Below, in pieces: positions 16,352 through 23,612 of a DNA stretch of 41,128 bases; position 1 is the stretch's first letter, and each line of letters opens with the position of its first letter. The DNA is taken from contig NZ_JAAHHS010000034.1 in assembly GCF_010692395.1 (NCBI RefSeq), forward strand, positions 1 to 41,128. Reading direction: 5' to 3'. The notes beneath the pieces are model-generated. The model saw only the letters and a list, made by a program, of their open reading frames with translations, was not told the origin of the DNA and did not search any database. This stretch comes from Moorena sp. SIO3H5 (lineage in GTDB: Bacteria > Cyanobacteriota > Cyanobacteriia > Cyanobacteriales > Coleofasciculaceae). The translations under genes and the position numbers were made by a program.

Positions 16352-16555
16352 ATGAACAATGAACCTATTTTCCCAGTGCGTGAAGTGACTAAAACCGATT
16401 GGCCTTTAGGCCACGCTACGCGATCAGATGGGGGAGGTGAATGTTCAGGCACTAAAATCAGTTACTATTGACCTCTATGCAGGAGAATTTGTAGTATTGC
16501 TTGATCCGTCTGGAAGTGGCAAGTCCACTCTGGTGAATATTCTCGGAAGACTTGT
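16352..16555 (+). pseudogene. Broken LolD/MacB-type ABC ATPase gene
   Basis: An ATG at 16352 opens a frame reading NNEPIFPVREVTKT. A family A repeat then intervenes (about 16399-16424), and the gene resumes in another frame with [20 protein letters not shown] and the Walker [16 protein letters not shown]. Joined, the pieces give the N-terminus of a LolD/MacB-type ATPase, which normally reads VTKTYxMGExxVxAL. The inserted stretch is about 25 bp, not a multiple of three, so it causes a frameshift. Downstream of Walker A the homology stops at about 16555, where further repeats begin; the signature motif and Walker B are lost. The residue before SGSGKST is also changed (usual [10 protein letters not shown], here [10 protein letters not shown]). 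Confidence 0.75.
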
Positions 16556-16591
16556 TTTTCCCTAAACCGAACCCCAAAGGCGAACAACCTT

Positions 16592-16644
16592 GGCCTTTTG
16601 GCCTTTAGGCCACGCGTGCGCGTTCGGCCACGCGTGCGCGTTCA
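16592..16644. repeat. Family A palindromic repeat (ggccacgc...), intergenic
   Basis: The motif ggccttttggcctttaggcc is followed by two copies of ggccacgcgtgcgcgttc. It belongs to the same family as the copies at 16400, 19679 and inside the NRPS at 34689. Confidence 0.8.
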
Positions 16645-16675
16645 ACCTATCCTACATGACGCCCTTGGCGAACAA

Positions 16676-16745
16676 CTTTAAACCTTAAACCTTCAATCTT
16701 AACCCTTCAACTTTTAACCTTCAATCTTAAACTTTTAACCTTTAG
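16676..16745 (+). repeat. Heptamer tandem repeat (ccttcaa/cttttaa), 10 units
   Basis: Ten phased 7-bp units such as ctttaaa, ccttaaa, ccttcaa and cttttaa end exactly where the cytM stop codon (minus strand) begins. The same core family fills 23508-23605. Confidence 0.85.
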
Positions 16746-17135
16746 TTACAATTGTTCCAGGTAACTCAACAGGTCTGCCATATCTCTAGTCTGAGGTTGA
16801 AACTTAGGCATTGGTGGTGTTCTACCACTGATCACTTGCTGAATCAGGCTGACGTCAGACTTTCTCTTAGAGATACTCAGTAGACTTGGTCCTACATTGC
16901 CATCCCCGTTGTCTCCATGACACCCAGCACAGTTGATTTGAAAAATAGCATTACCTCGGAGTGGATCACCGTTCAGGGACAAAACCTTTTGTACATAAGG
17001 ATCGGAATCCTGCATCATGGTAATTCCGATCAGGCTAAGACTTATAGCAAGCAAAGCCACTAGTACTATCAAGGTGACTCGCCGCACTAGAACTCTAGGT
17101 TGGACAAGCTGGTTTTCCAATGGATCTCCTGTCAA
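16746..17135 (-). CDS. cytM: Cytochrome cM-like c-type cytochrome
   Basis: The 129-residue protein has one N-terminal membrane helix (about residues 20-40, VTLIVLVALLAISLSLIGIT) that could be a signal or an anchor, then a class I cytochrome c domain. Heme binding is CAGCH (C69, C72, H73), and the likely axial Met is M109 in TPPMPKF. The segments DPYVQKVLSL, GNAIFQINCAGCHG and LIQQVISGRTPPMPKFQP fit cyanobacterial cytochrome cM, a low-abundance membrane-associated cytochrome linked to electron flow under stress. It is divergent from petG, with a 441-bp shared upstream region containing a 19-bp palindrome. Confidence 0.82.
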   Translation of the reverse strand: MTGDPLENQLVQPRVLVRRVTLIVLVALLAISLSLIGITMMQDSDPYVQKVLSLNGDPLRGNAIFQINCAGCHGDNGDGNVGPSLLSISKRKSDVSLIQQVISGRTPPMPKFQPQTRDMADLLSYLEQL

Positions 17136-17576
17136 GTTGACTATCGATAAAGCGCTTGTAATTTCGATAAAACTGAACCATTGATTAAGTTGTGTTAAGC
17201 AATGATAAGTAAATACTTAGACTAAGTATTATTTTTCTTTATAAACATAGCTTAAAATTTATGGAGTCATTAATCAAGATCTTGTGGTGTATTTGTATTA
17301 TATGCTACACTATCTATTCGCAACATACCTGATACTAGCGGAATAGATCAAATTTATACATTTTAGTATATTAAGCTGGGATATAGGTAAAAGTATTCAA
17401 CCCAAGTTAGCGCTTAGTTCATGACCTCAGAGCCCCCTGAGTGTGACGCCCGCAATGTCAACCCATGGAACTCACAATGCTTGATAAATAACTGTTTGAG
17501 CACCAGCAGCACCCTAAGGTTGATCAGACCTAGTAATATGAGAAACAGGTAAAAAAACTTAATTAGGAGACTTAGT
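17136..17576. other. Divergent intergenic region cytM/petG
   Basis: These 441 bp separate two divergent electron-transport genes and must hold both promoters. The only clear structure is the dyad at 17212-17230. No gene is seen. Confidence 0.6.
17212..17230. promoter_or_regulatory. 19-bp perfect dyad (aatacttag-a-ctaagtatt)
   Basis: Two 9-bp arms are perfectly complementary around a central A, followed by attttt. It lies 77 bp upstream of the cytM start on a divergent promoter region. No gene ends here, so an operator is more likely than a terminator, although the T-rich flank also resembles one. Confidence 0.45.
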
Positions 17577-17690
17577 GTGGTAGAACCGTTGCTTGTTGGG
17601 ATTGTCCTTGGCTTAATACCTGTTACTCTATTGGGGTTATTTTTTGCTGCCTATATGCAATACCAACGGGGTAATCAACTTGGGGGTTAG
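17577..17690 (+). CDS. petG: Cytochrome b6f complex subunit 5 (PetG)
   Basis: The 37-residue protein starts at GTG (17577), with an aggag ribosome site 7 bp upstream that decides the start. It reads [18 protein letters not shown] at the N-terminus and ends YQRGNQLGG. This is the exact length and pattern of PetG, a single-helix thylakoid protein needed for assembly and stability of the cytochrome b6f dimer. The hydrophobic core (about residues 5-26) is the membrane helix. The last residue is Gly where many homologs have Leu. It converges on rsmD, 51 bp downstream. Confidence 0.95.
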   Translation: MVEPLLVGIVLGLIPVTLLGLFFAAYMQYQRGNQLGG

Positions 17691-17741
17691 TTTTTCCATC
17701 AAGAGAGCTGATCAACCCCTGACCATTACCAAACCCCTGAC

Positions 17742-18281
17742 CTAAACCAATGGGCAATAGAAGGTCAAGGCAGTATTGCCATAGACTTTCTGGCGACAAA
17801 TTTCTAAATTGGGGATTGGTTGTGGTTGCCAGTAGTTAGAGCTATGCTCAACAGCTAACTCACCATCGCTGTCGAGGAGCTGGTATTGAGCGATCGCATC
17901 TAACACTGGCTGGTACAAATCACTAGCGTAGGGTGGGTCAAAATAAATGTGGTCAAACTGCTGAGGAGCCAAGGTTTTCAATCGCCTGACCACATCCCCC
18001 TGCAACACCCGAAATTCTTGCTGCGGCTGAGCCATCTGTTGCCAGTTTTGACGAATAATTGAGCAAGCTTTTGCCCATTTGTCAATGCCTATGACCAAAG
18101 CAGCTCCCCGACATAGAGCCTCAGCACCCATTGAACCACTACCAGCACATAAATCCAGCCATCGGCAATTCTCTACACTGCCTTGCCAAATATTAAATAC
18201 TGCCTCCCGCACCCGTGCTGGCGTCGGGCGGGTAATTTGTCCTGGCAAAGTTTTCAGTTGGCGATTGCCGTAAATTCTCAT
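17742..18281 (-). CDS. rsmD: 16S rRNA (guanine(966)-N(2))-methyltransferase RsmD
   Basis: The 179-residue protein begins MRIYGNRQLKTLPG and contains TRPTPARVREAVFNIW, the family N-terminal block. The SAM-binding LDLCAGSGSMGAEALCRGA (about 40-60) and the catalytic DPPY in HIYFDPPYAS (about 117-120) follow. RsmD methylates G966 of 16S rRNA in the small subunit. Length (180-200) and motifs are normal. hisH lies 73 bp upstream on the same strand, so the two may share a transcript, though they are not functionally linked. Confidence 0.95.
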   Translation of the reverse strand: MRIYGNRQLKTLPGQITRPTPARVREAVFNIWQGSVENCRWLDLCAGSGSMGAEALCRGAALVIGIDKWAKACSIIRQNWQQMAQPQQEFRVLQGDVVRRLKTLAPQQFDHIYFDPPYASDLYQPVLDAIAQYQLLDSDGELAVEHSSNYWQPQPIPNLEICRQKVYGNTALTFYCPLV

Positions 18282-18354
18282 CCAAACACAGGACAGTGGG
18301 GAGGGTGCTGATTAAATCAGTAGTAGTAGCAGAATTTTCAAAGAAGAATAATTT

Positions 18355-19011
18355 TCAGGCTTTGGTGACAAGTGTACGATCATGGCAGTAACTTTTGACC
18401 TGAGCCACGAAATTAGACAAAATTTGCAGTCCTGTAGTAGAAGACTTTTCCGGGTGAAACTGTACTGCTACGACATTATTGTAAGCGATCGCAGCCGTCA
18501 CGGTTTGACTCCCATGAGTAGTAGTTGCGGCTATAATCATAGGGTCAACTGGGTCCACATAATAAGAATGGACAAAATAGACTCGGGGATTGCCCGATAA
18601 ATGCTGCCAAACGGGACAATCTGGTTGAGTAAACTCTAGCTGGTTCCAACCCATATGGGGAATCGTAATACTGGGTTCTCGACGAAAGCGCCGCACTGTG
18701 CCAGGCACAATCCCTAATCCAGGTTCTGTACCTTCTTCACTTGCCTCAAACAGAATTTGTAAACCTAGACAAATACCTAAAAAAGGTTTACCGCTGGCAA
18801 TGGCTTGTTTAATCGGCTGCTCCAGGTTACGCGATCGCAAATGTTGTATGGCTGGGTCAAACGCCCCCACTCCCGGTAGTACCACCGCATCCGCCTGTTC
18901 TATATCTGCTGCTAAATCTGTCACTAAGGTAGTTGCACCAGCTTTCTGTAACCCTTTACAGGCAGAGTGCAGGTTCCCCATGTCGTAGTCTACAACCGCA
19001 ATTACTGGCAT
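18355..19011 (-). CDS. hisH: Imidazole glycerol phosphate synthase subunit HisH
   Basis: I choose the ATG at 19011 (218 residues), which gives MPVIAVVDYDMGNLHSACKGL, the standard HisH N-terminus. An earlier in-frame start near 19086 would translate a non-coding hairpin repeat (19041-19084). The class I glutamine amidotransferase triad is visible as the nucleophile Cys in GICLGLQ, and the His and Glu in VQFHPEKS. HisH makes ammonia for HisF, which forms imidazole glycerol phosphate and AICAR in histidine synthesis. hisF is not in the window, so the his genes are dispersed, as usual in cyanobacteria. Confidence 0.96.
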   Translation of the reverse strand: MPVIAVVDYDMGNLHSACKGLQKAGATTLVTDLAADIEQADAVVLPGVGAFDPAIQHLRSRNLEQPIKQAIASGKPFLGICLGLQILFEASEEGTEPGLGIVPGTVRRFRREPSITIPHMGWNQLEFTQPDCPVWQHLSGNPRVYFVHSYYVDPVDPMIIAATTTHGSQTVTAAIAYNNVVAVQFHPEKSSTTGLQILSNFVAQVKSYCHDRTLVTKA

Positions 19012-19040
19012 TAACCTGCTTTCCCTTACATTGAAATAGC

Positions 19041-19084
19041 GATGCAGCGCGGTCTTGGGGGTTTCCCCCATGAGCGACTGCATC
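19041..19084. repeat. Nested-hairpin repeat (family B, copy 2)
   Basis: The outer arms gatgcag and ctgcatc enclose gcggtcttgggggtttcccccatgagcga, itself a gggggtttccccc hairpin. This is the simplest copy and shows the unmodified unit. It sits just upstream of hisH, in the presumed leader. Confidence 0.85.
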
Positions 19085-19124
19085 AAGACATTAAAGCTAT
19101 TTTTATTTTAATTGGTGATCTTGG

Positions 19125-19634
19125 ATGAACAAAAAAATCCTCCTGACATCCTTTCAAACCTGGCTACCGGATCAGGTATCTAACTCTTCTGATGATTTAT
19201 TAGGAAAAATTGCTCAAACCCATGATTTATCTGCTTCCCTGACTTTTCTAAGACAGTTGCCCGTTGATATTGCCGAAGCTAGTGCTCAGGTAATTGCCAA
19301 AATTGATCAAATACAACCCGATCGGATTATTTGTTGTGGCATGGCTACTAAGCGGGAAAAATTAACCGTGGAATCCTGTGCTACTCGTGAAGATGCCTGC
19401 CTTGAAACCCCAGTGAACTTAGAGAAACTAGTAGCTGCCTTGAGTGGATGTGAGATTAGCCATGATGCTGGTAAATTTGTCTGCGAAGGACTCTATTACG
19501 AAGTGTTGAAGTATCTTGGAGAGCATCACCTCAATACTTCTTGTATCTTTGTTCATGTGCCTGTGCTGAATCGAGACAATTTGCCCAGTATCTTGGCTGA
19601 TTTTAGGATAATTTTGGAACAAATGGCACAATAG
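19125..19634 (+). CDS. C15 (pyroglutamyl peptidase I-like) cysteine peptidase
   Basis: The 169-residue protein starts MNKKILLTSFQTWLPDQVSNSS, resembling the family opening (LlTGFxPFxxxxxNpS). A catalytic triad can be assigned: Glu in REKLTVES, Cys in AGKFVCEGLYYEVL and His in IFVHVPVL. The usual length is about 200-215, so this is a short version, as in several cyanobacterial homologs. The enzymes remove N-terminal pyroglutamate from peptides in the cytosol. The substrate of short members is unproven. It is divergent from hisH, with a hairpin repeat between. Confidence 0.8.
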   Translation: MNKKILLTSFQTWLPDQVSNSSDDLLGKIAQTHDLSASLTFLRQLPVDIAEASAQVIAKIDQIQPDRIICCGMATKREKLTVESCATREDACLETPVNLEKLVAALSGCEISHDAGKFVCEGLYYEVLKYLGEHHLNTSCIFVHVPVLNRDNLPSILADFRIILEQMAQ

Positions 19635-19678
19635 AGCTAGCTGCTGTTGTTGGCAACTTCGGATCGGGGAACTTCCGA

Positions 19679-19758
19679 AAGGCCGTAGGCCACGCTGCGC
19701 GATTAGCCCAAACAGCTACGCTACGCGATTAGTCCAAACGGCTACGCTACGCGATCAG
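19679..19758. repeat. Family A palindromic repeat cluster
   Basis: Three variants of the ggccacgctacgcgat motif follow each other, linked by ta(g)(c/t)ccaaac spacers: ggccacgctgcgcgat, agctacgctacgcgat and ggctacgctacgcgat. The same family is in the broken ABC gene and in the NRPS. Confidence 0.8.
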
Positions 19759-19804
19759 CAGACAATAATTAATAAAAACAGTATCAGAAAAGCCATGGGG
19801 CACA

Positions 19805-19873
19805 GATGCAGCGCGGTCTTGGGGGAAACCCCCATGAGCGACTGCCGTGGCTCCCCCAATTCGGCACGGCATC
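19805..19873. repeat. Nested-hairpin repeat (family B, copy 3) with inserted hairpin
   Basis: This is the same unit as copy 2, but its right arm is split. A 25-bp insert with arms ccgtg and cacgg (19845-19869) lies between ctg and catc. The central loop reads gggggaaaccccc, the inverse of the gggggtttccccc in copy 2. Confidence 0.85.
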
Positions 19874-19989
19874 AAGACAGTACTTTTGCAATAGGTCTAA
19901 TCAAGACAACCGTTAACCGTCAACAAATAAAAACTTTAGTTAAGAAATATTGATGCTTATAGCAGTATATATTCATACAGGTAAACAGA

Positions 19990-20073
19990 GCTTACGCAAT
20001 TCAGCCATCGACACACTACCTGTAGGGGTTAAAGGGTAACTGTTAACACTACCTGTAGAGTTCTTGCGTAAGC
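19990..20073. mobile_element. 84-bp inverted-repeat element, MITE-like
   Basis: The 10-bp ends gcttacgcaa and ttgcgtaagc are perfectly inverted. Inside, acactacctgtag occurs twice, at about 20011 and 20047. The layout suggests a miniature element mobilised by an absent transposase. Confidence 0.55.
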
Positions 20074-20325
20074 CCTGCATCAGCTGTTTCGGTGCTCAAT
20101 ACTGATTATAGGACTGATTGAAAAACTTTTCCCTCGGCAATATTACTGAAGTTGATTACGCTAATTAGCTCAAGTCATCTGTCTCAAGTTAGGTTTAGCT
20201 CCTCAATTCGCTTCCTCGCTTAAGTTCTGGTATTTCTTTTTCAATAGATATTGACAATATTGCTTCAATAAGACTTAAATTCTTTCCTTTTATAGACAAA
20301 CATATCCATAGGGAACTTAGGCCCC

Positions 20326-20400
20326 CTAGAAAGACTATCTAGAAAGACTCCCTAGTAATACTCCCTAGTAGGACGCTCACTAGCTAGTACTCACTAGTAG
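20326..20400. repeat. CTAG-rich tract
   Basis: Seven CTAG tetramers occur in about 75 bp, within units such as ctagaaagact and ccctagtaata. It lies 3' of the minus-strand GTPase gene. Confidence 0.6.
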
Positions 20401-20448
20401 AATCGGGCTTGTAATTTTACTTGTGTAGATGCTGTAGATGCTAAGGAA

Positions 20449-21330
20449 TTACATTGGTGGTACTAGTGGTAGTACTTCTGGTGGTACTTCCAATGCAATT
20501 GTTCCGAGTAAACCCTTACGAAAATCACCCAATAGTTGCCGCGCTGCACGTTCGATGTTTCCCTGATAGCGATAGTCGGCTAGACCATGTAAGTAATCTT
20601 CAGCGGTTAATGGGTTTGGGTCTAGTTGGTACCGCTTTTCTAAAGAAGACTTTAATAAAAGAGTGTACTCCTTCATATTATCTAAATCTTTCAGGAATGC
20701 AACCAGTGCTGTTGCTACCCGTTGGTTGTCGTAAGATGCTTCACCAATGTCATCACAGATAGCTAACTTGAGTGCCTGCTGCTGATTGTTTAACTTGGCA
20801 GGAATAACACCAGGAGCATCAAGTAGTTCAAGTTGCTCAGAAATACGTATCCAACGCAATTGGCGTGTCACACCGGGACGACGAGCACTCTCTACCACAC
20901 GACGTCCCAAAAGTCTATTAATTAAAGCAGATTTACCAACATTGGGAAATCCAATTACCACAGCTCGGACAGGACGAGGTCGCATTCCCCGTGAGCGCCT
21001 ACGTCGATTGATTTCCTCCCCAGCTGTCTGGGCTGCTTTAGCCACAGCTCGGATACCCTTACCCTGTTGAGCATTAGTGAAATAAGGGATATCCCCTTGC
21101 TGTTGAAACCACGATTCCCAAAGTTGGCGCATCCTTGGCTCAATCATATCCACCCGATTGATTACTAACACCCGAGTTTTATTACCCACCCACTGGTCGG
21201 TTTGAGGATGATGGGTAGAGAGGGGAATCCGAGCATCCCGCACCTCTAATACCACATCCACTCGCTTCAACTGTTCCTTGAGTTCTCGCTCGGCTTTGGC
21301 AATGTGTCCGGGATACCACTGGATTGTCAT
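20449..21330 (-). CDS. ylqF: YlqF/RbgA-type ribosome biogenesis GTPase
   Basis: The 293-residue protein begins MTIQWYPGHIAKAERELKE, the family hallmark. The GTPase motifs are circularly permuted: G4 NRVD (about 58-61) comes before G1 GFPNVGKSALINRLLG (about 126-141) and G3 DAPG (about 171-174). RbgA/YlqF proteins act in late assembly of the 50S subunit. The C-terminal helical domain is present, ending in a short proline- and valine-rich tail (EVPPEVLPLVPPM) encoded by a mildly repetitive ggtggtact-type sequence. The length is normal. Upstream lies a heptamer tract. Confidence 0.93.
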   Translation of the reverse strand: MTIQWYPGHIAKAERELKEQLKRVDVVLEVRDARIPLSTHHPQTDQWVGNKTRVLVINRVDMIEPRMRQLWESWFQQQGDIPYFTNAQQGKGIRAVAKAAQTAGEEINRRRRSRGMRPRPVRAVVIGFPNVGKSALINRLLGRRVVESARRPGVTRQLRWIRISEQLELLDAPGVIPAKLNNQQQALKLAICDDIGEASYDNQRVATALVAFLKDLDNMKEYTLLLKSSLEKRYQLDPNPLTAEDYLHGLADYRYQGNIERAARQLLGDFRKGLLGTIALEVPPEVLPLVPPM

Positions 21331-21333
21331 GAG

Positions 21334-21382
21334 TTATTAGCCATTAGTCATTAGTCATTGCTGATTAGTCATTGGTCATTAG
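21334..21382 (+). repeat. Heptamer tandem repeat (tcattag), 7 units
   Basis: The units ttattag, ccattag, tcattag, tcattgc, tgattag, tcattgg and tcattag are in exact 7-bp phase, starting 3 bp upstream of the YlqF start codon. A shorter tract of the same core is at 32090-32117. Confidence 0.85.
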
Positions 21383-21457
21383 TTAATTGAAAATCGACCA
21401 TTGGCAATTGACAATTAGTAACCAAGGAATTTTATGGAACCAATGACTAATCACAAA

Positions 21458-21874
21458 TTAGGGAACAATCAAAACTGGGCAAGGGGACAAATTAATCACT
21501 CGATCGGCCACGCTATTAGCTATACCTTCATCTGTCAAGCCTAGCCCCCGAGAGCCCATCACAATTAAATTTGCCCCAATTTCGTCAGCCACATCGCAGA
21601 TCACGAAGGGAGGATTTCCTTCCCGCTCCAGGGTTTTGGCTTCAATGCCTTGCTCAGCAAACATTGCTTTGGCACCGTTAAGCAGTTGTGTTACTGCTTC
21701 AGGGGATGTCATTGCCTCGGGAGCAGCTGCTGTAGCTTGATCAGGGTCAGGTTTTTCAACCACTGACAGCAGATATAGATTGCTGCCGTACTTTTGCACT
21801 ATGTTCCCAACAACCTCAGCAGCTTCACGGCTTTCTCGACTTGAGTCAATCGGAAATACAACGGTATTGAACAT
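21458..21874 (-). CDS. Universal stress protein (UspA family)
   Basis: The 138-residue protein opens MFNTVVFPIDSSRESREAAE (the usual VDGS position reads IDSS). It ends with ANLIVMGSRGLGLTDEGIANSVADRVINLSPCPVLIVP, which contains the G-2x-G-9x-G-(S/T)-type ATP-binding loop in altered form: MGSRGLG is kept, but the later GS is replaced by NS. This suggests an ATP-binding USP with reduced or no binding, judged by eye only. It is cytosolic, and its role in stress is family-level. It is divergent from pgk. Confidence 0.9.
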   Translation of the reverse strand: MFNTVVFPIDSSRESREAAEVVGNIVQKYGSNLYLLSVVEKPDPDQATAAAPEAMTSPEAVTQLLNGAKAMFAEQGIEAKTLEREGNPPFVICDVADEIGANLIVMGSRGLGLTDEGIANSVADRVINLSPCPVLIVP

Positions 21875-22064
21875 ATCACAGATTTCCTCCAGGATCCGGA
21901 CTCCGGTAAAATGTGAACGGTCTTAACAAAAGAATACCTTTTGTCCTGGTCATTCAGCTGGTGACTTACCAGTTAATGTACAGCGACTCTCTGAAGTAAA
22001 ATCATCCGGCAAGACGGCTGATAGTCAGGGATTAGCAGGCAATAGCAATTAGGAGATTAATACT

Positions 22065-23270
22065 GTGTCCAAGAAAAGTGTAGCCAATTTAAGTGAATCA
22101 GATTTAGCCGGAAAAACGGTATTGGTCAGAGCAGACCTGAATGTACCCCTGGATGACAATGGCACCATCACCGATGATACTCGCATTCGTGCTGCTTTAC
22201 CCACTGTTCAAGATTTACTTAAGAAAGGGGCAAAGGTAATCCTGTGTAGCCACTTGGGACGACCCAAGGGACAAGTCAAGGAAAGCTTGCGTCTAACCCC
22301 CGTTGCTAACCGTCTTTCGGAACTGCTGGGTCAACCAGTGACCATGTGTAAAGACTGTGTTGGAGACGAGGTTGCTGCCCAAGTTGGTGCTTTGGCAAAT
22401 GGTCAGGTGGCTTTACTGGAAAATCTCCGCTTCCACGCTGGAGAGGAAAAGAATGACCCAGAATTCACCAAACAGTTGGCATCCCTTGCTGATTTGTATG
22501 TCAATGATGCCTTTGGAACAGCCCACCGGGCTCATGCCTCTACTGAGGGAGTCACCCATTACCTGAGTCCTTCTGTAGCTGGGTACTTGATTGAGAAGGA
22601 ACTGCAGTATTTACAAAATGCTGTAGAAAATCCTGAAAAGCCTCTAGCTGCAATTATTGGCGGCTCTAAGGTGTCCAGTAAGATTGGGGTGATTGATACT
22701 CTACTGGAGAAGGTGGATAAACTGCTAATTGGCGGTGGAATGATTTTTACCTTCTACAAGGCCCGTGGTATGAGTGTGGGTAAGTCCCTGGTGGAAGACG
22801 ATAAGCTGGATTTGGCGAAATCTTTAGAAGCTAAGGCAAAAGAGCGTGGTGTACAATTGCTGTTGCCCACTGATGTGGTGATTGCAGATAATTTTGCCCC
22901 TGATGCTAATTCCCAGACTGTCAGTATTGAAGCTATTCCCGATGGCTGGATGGGTTTGGATATTGGTCCAGATTCTGTGAAGGTGTTTCAGGATGCTTTA
23001 GCAGATTGCAAAACTGTGATCTGGAATGGTCCGATGGGAGTGTTTGAGTTTGATAAGTTCGCTAAGGGCACAGAAGCGATCGCAAACTCTATGGCTGAGC
23101 TGACCAAAACAGGTGCATCTACCATCATTGGTGGTGGTGACTCAGTAGCTGCCGTCGAAAAAGTTGGTGTTGCTGAGCAAATGAGCCACATTTCCACCGG
23201 TGGTGGTGCCAGCCTTGAGTTACTCGAAGGCAAGGTTCTACCTGGAATTGCTGCTTTAAATGATGCCTAA
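22065..23270 (+). CDS. pgk: Phosphoglycerate kinase
   Basis: The 401-residue enzyme starts at GTG (22065), 9 bp after an aggaga ribosome site. Typical blocks are [76 protein letters not shown] and [11 protein letters not shown]. It transfers phosphate from 1,3-bisphosphoglycerate to ADP in glycolysis and runs in reverse in the Calvin cycle. All key residues are present and the length is normal. A stable hairpin follows the stop. Confidence 0.98.
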   Translation: MSKKSVANLSESDLAGKTVLVRADLNVPLDDNGTITDDTRIRAALPTVQDLLKKGAKVILCSHLGRPKGQVKESLRLTPVANRLSELLGQPVTMCKDCVGDEVAAQVGALANGQVALLENLRFHAGEEKNDPEFTKQLASLADLYVNDAFGTAHRAHASTEGVTHYLSPSVAGYLIEKELQYLQNAVENPEKPLAAIIGGSKVSSKIGVIDTLLEKVDKLLIGGGMIFTFYKARGMSVGKSLVEDDKLDLAKSLEAKAKERGVQLLLPTDVVIADNFAPDANSQTVSIEAIPDGWMGLDIGPDSVKVFQDALADCKTVIWNGPMGVFEFDKFAKGTEAIANSMAELTKTGASTIIGGGDSVAAVEKVGVAEQMSHISTGGGASLELLEGKVLPGIAALNDA

Positions 23271-23308
23271 CTAGTGTTTTTTAAACCATTGTTTTAAACC
23301 ATTGTTTG

Positions 23309-23341
23309 AAATAGGGAGATAGCAATGCTTTCTCCCTATTT
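23309..23341 (+). terminator. Hairpin terminator candidate after pgk
   Basis: The arms aaatagggaga (23309-23319) and tctccctattt (23331-23341) pair over 11 bp with an 11-base loop, 39 bp after the pgk stop. There is no long T-run after it. Confidence 0.6.
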
Positions 23342-23507
23342 ACCATTGTCTTGATTGTTAAATTTTTCGGTTTCCGATCAATCAGCATTGGTTTTTATGA
23401 TCTATTTGGAAATCCAAGATTGGGACTAAGGGCGAAAAAGTCATAAAAAACCGACCATAGCGTAAACGTCACCATCAGTGATTTTGTCTTTGGTAAACCT
23501 CATCCAA

Positions 23508-23605
23508 CCTTCAACTTTCAACTTTTAACCTTCAACTTTGAACTTTAAACTTTGAACTTTGAACTTTGAACTTTTAACTTTAAACTTTCAACCTTCAACC
23601 TTCAA
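23508..23605 (+). repeat. Heptamer tandem repeat (cYttNaa), 14 units
   Basis: Fourteen consecutive units (ccttcaa, ctttcaa, cttttaa, ctttgaa, ctttaaa) keep exact 7-bp phase over 98 bp, ending 7 bp before the stop of the minus-strand membrane protein. The core matches the tract at 16676-16745. Confidence 0.9.
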
Positions 23606-23612
23606 CCAAAAG

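Larger units (their letters stand above)
16058..16745. other. Repeat-rich gap with small inverted-repeat element and broken gene
   Basis: This 688-bp stretch holds heptamers (16069-16096), a 69-bp inverted-repeat element (16157-16225), a broken ABC ATPase gene (16352-16555), family A palindromes (16592-16644) and a ten-unit heptamer tract (16676-16745). No intact gene is present. Confidence 0.75.
19635..20448. other. 814-bp repeat island
   Basis: No gene is seen. In order it holds family A palindromes (19679-19758), family B copy 3 (19805-19873), an 84-bp inverted-repeat element (19990-20073), an AT-rich stretch with no recognised feature (20080-20320) and a CTAG-rich tract (20326-20400). 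Confidence 0.75.
23271..23612. other. Intergenic region with pgk terminator and heptamers
   Basis: No gene is seen. The region carries the hairpin at 23309-23341 and the 14-unit heptamer tract at 23508-23605. Confidence 0.75.

Noticed and set aside
19012..19086. Longer HisH start at 19086
   Set aside because: The extra 25 residues come from a non-coding hairpin repeat, and the family N-terminus begins at the ATG at 19011.
21334..21382. Heptamer arrays considered as CRISPR
   Set aside because: The units are 7 bp and directly adjacent, without 30-40-bp spacers, and no cas genes are present anywhere in the window.
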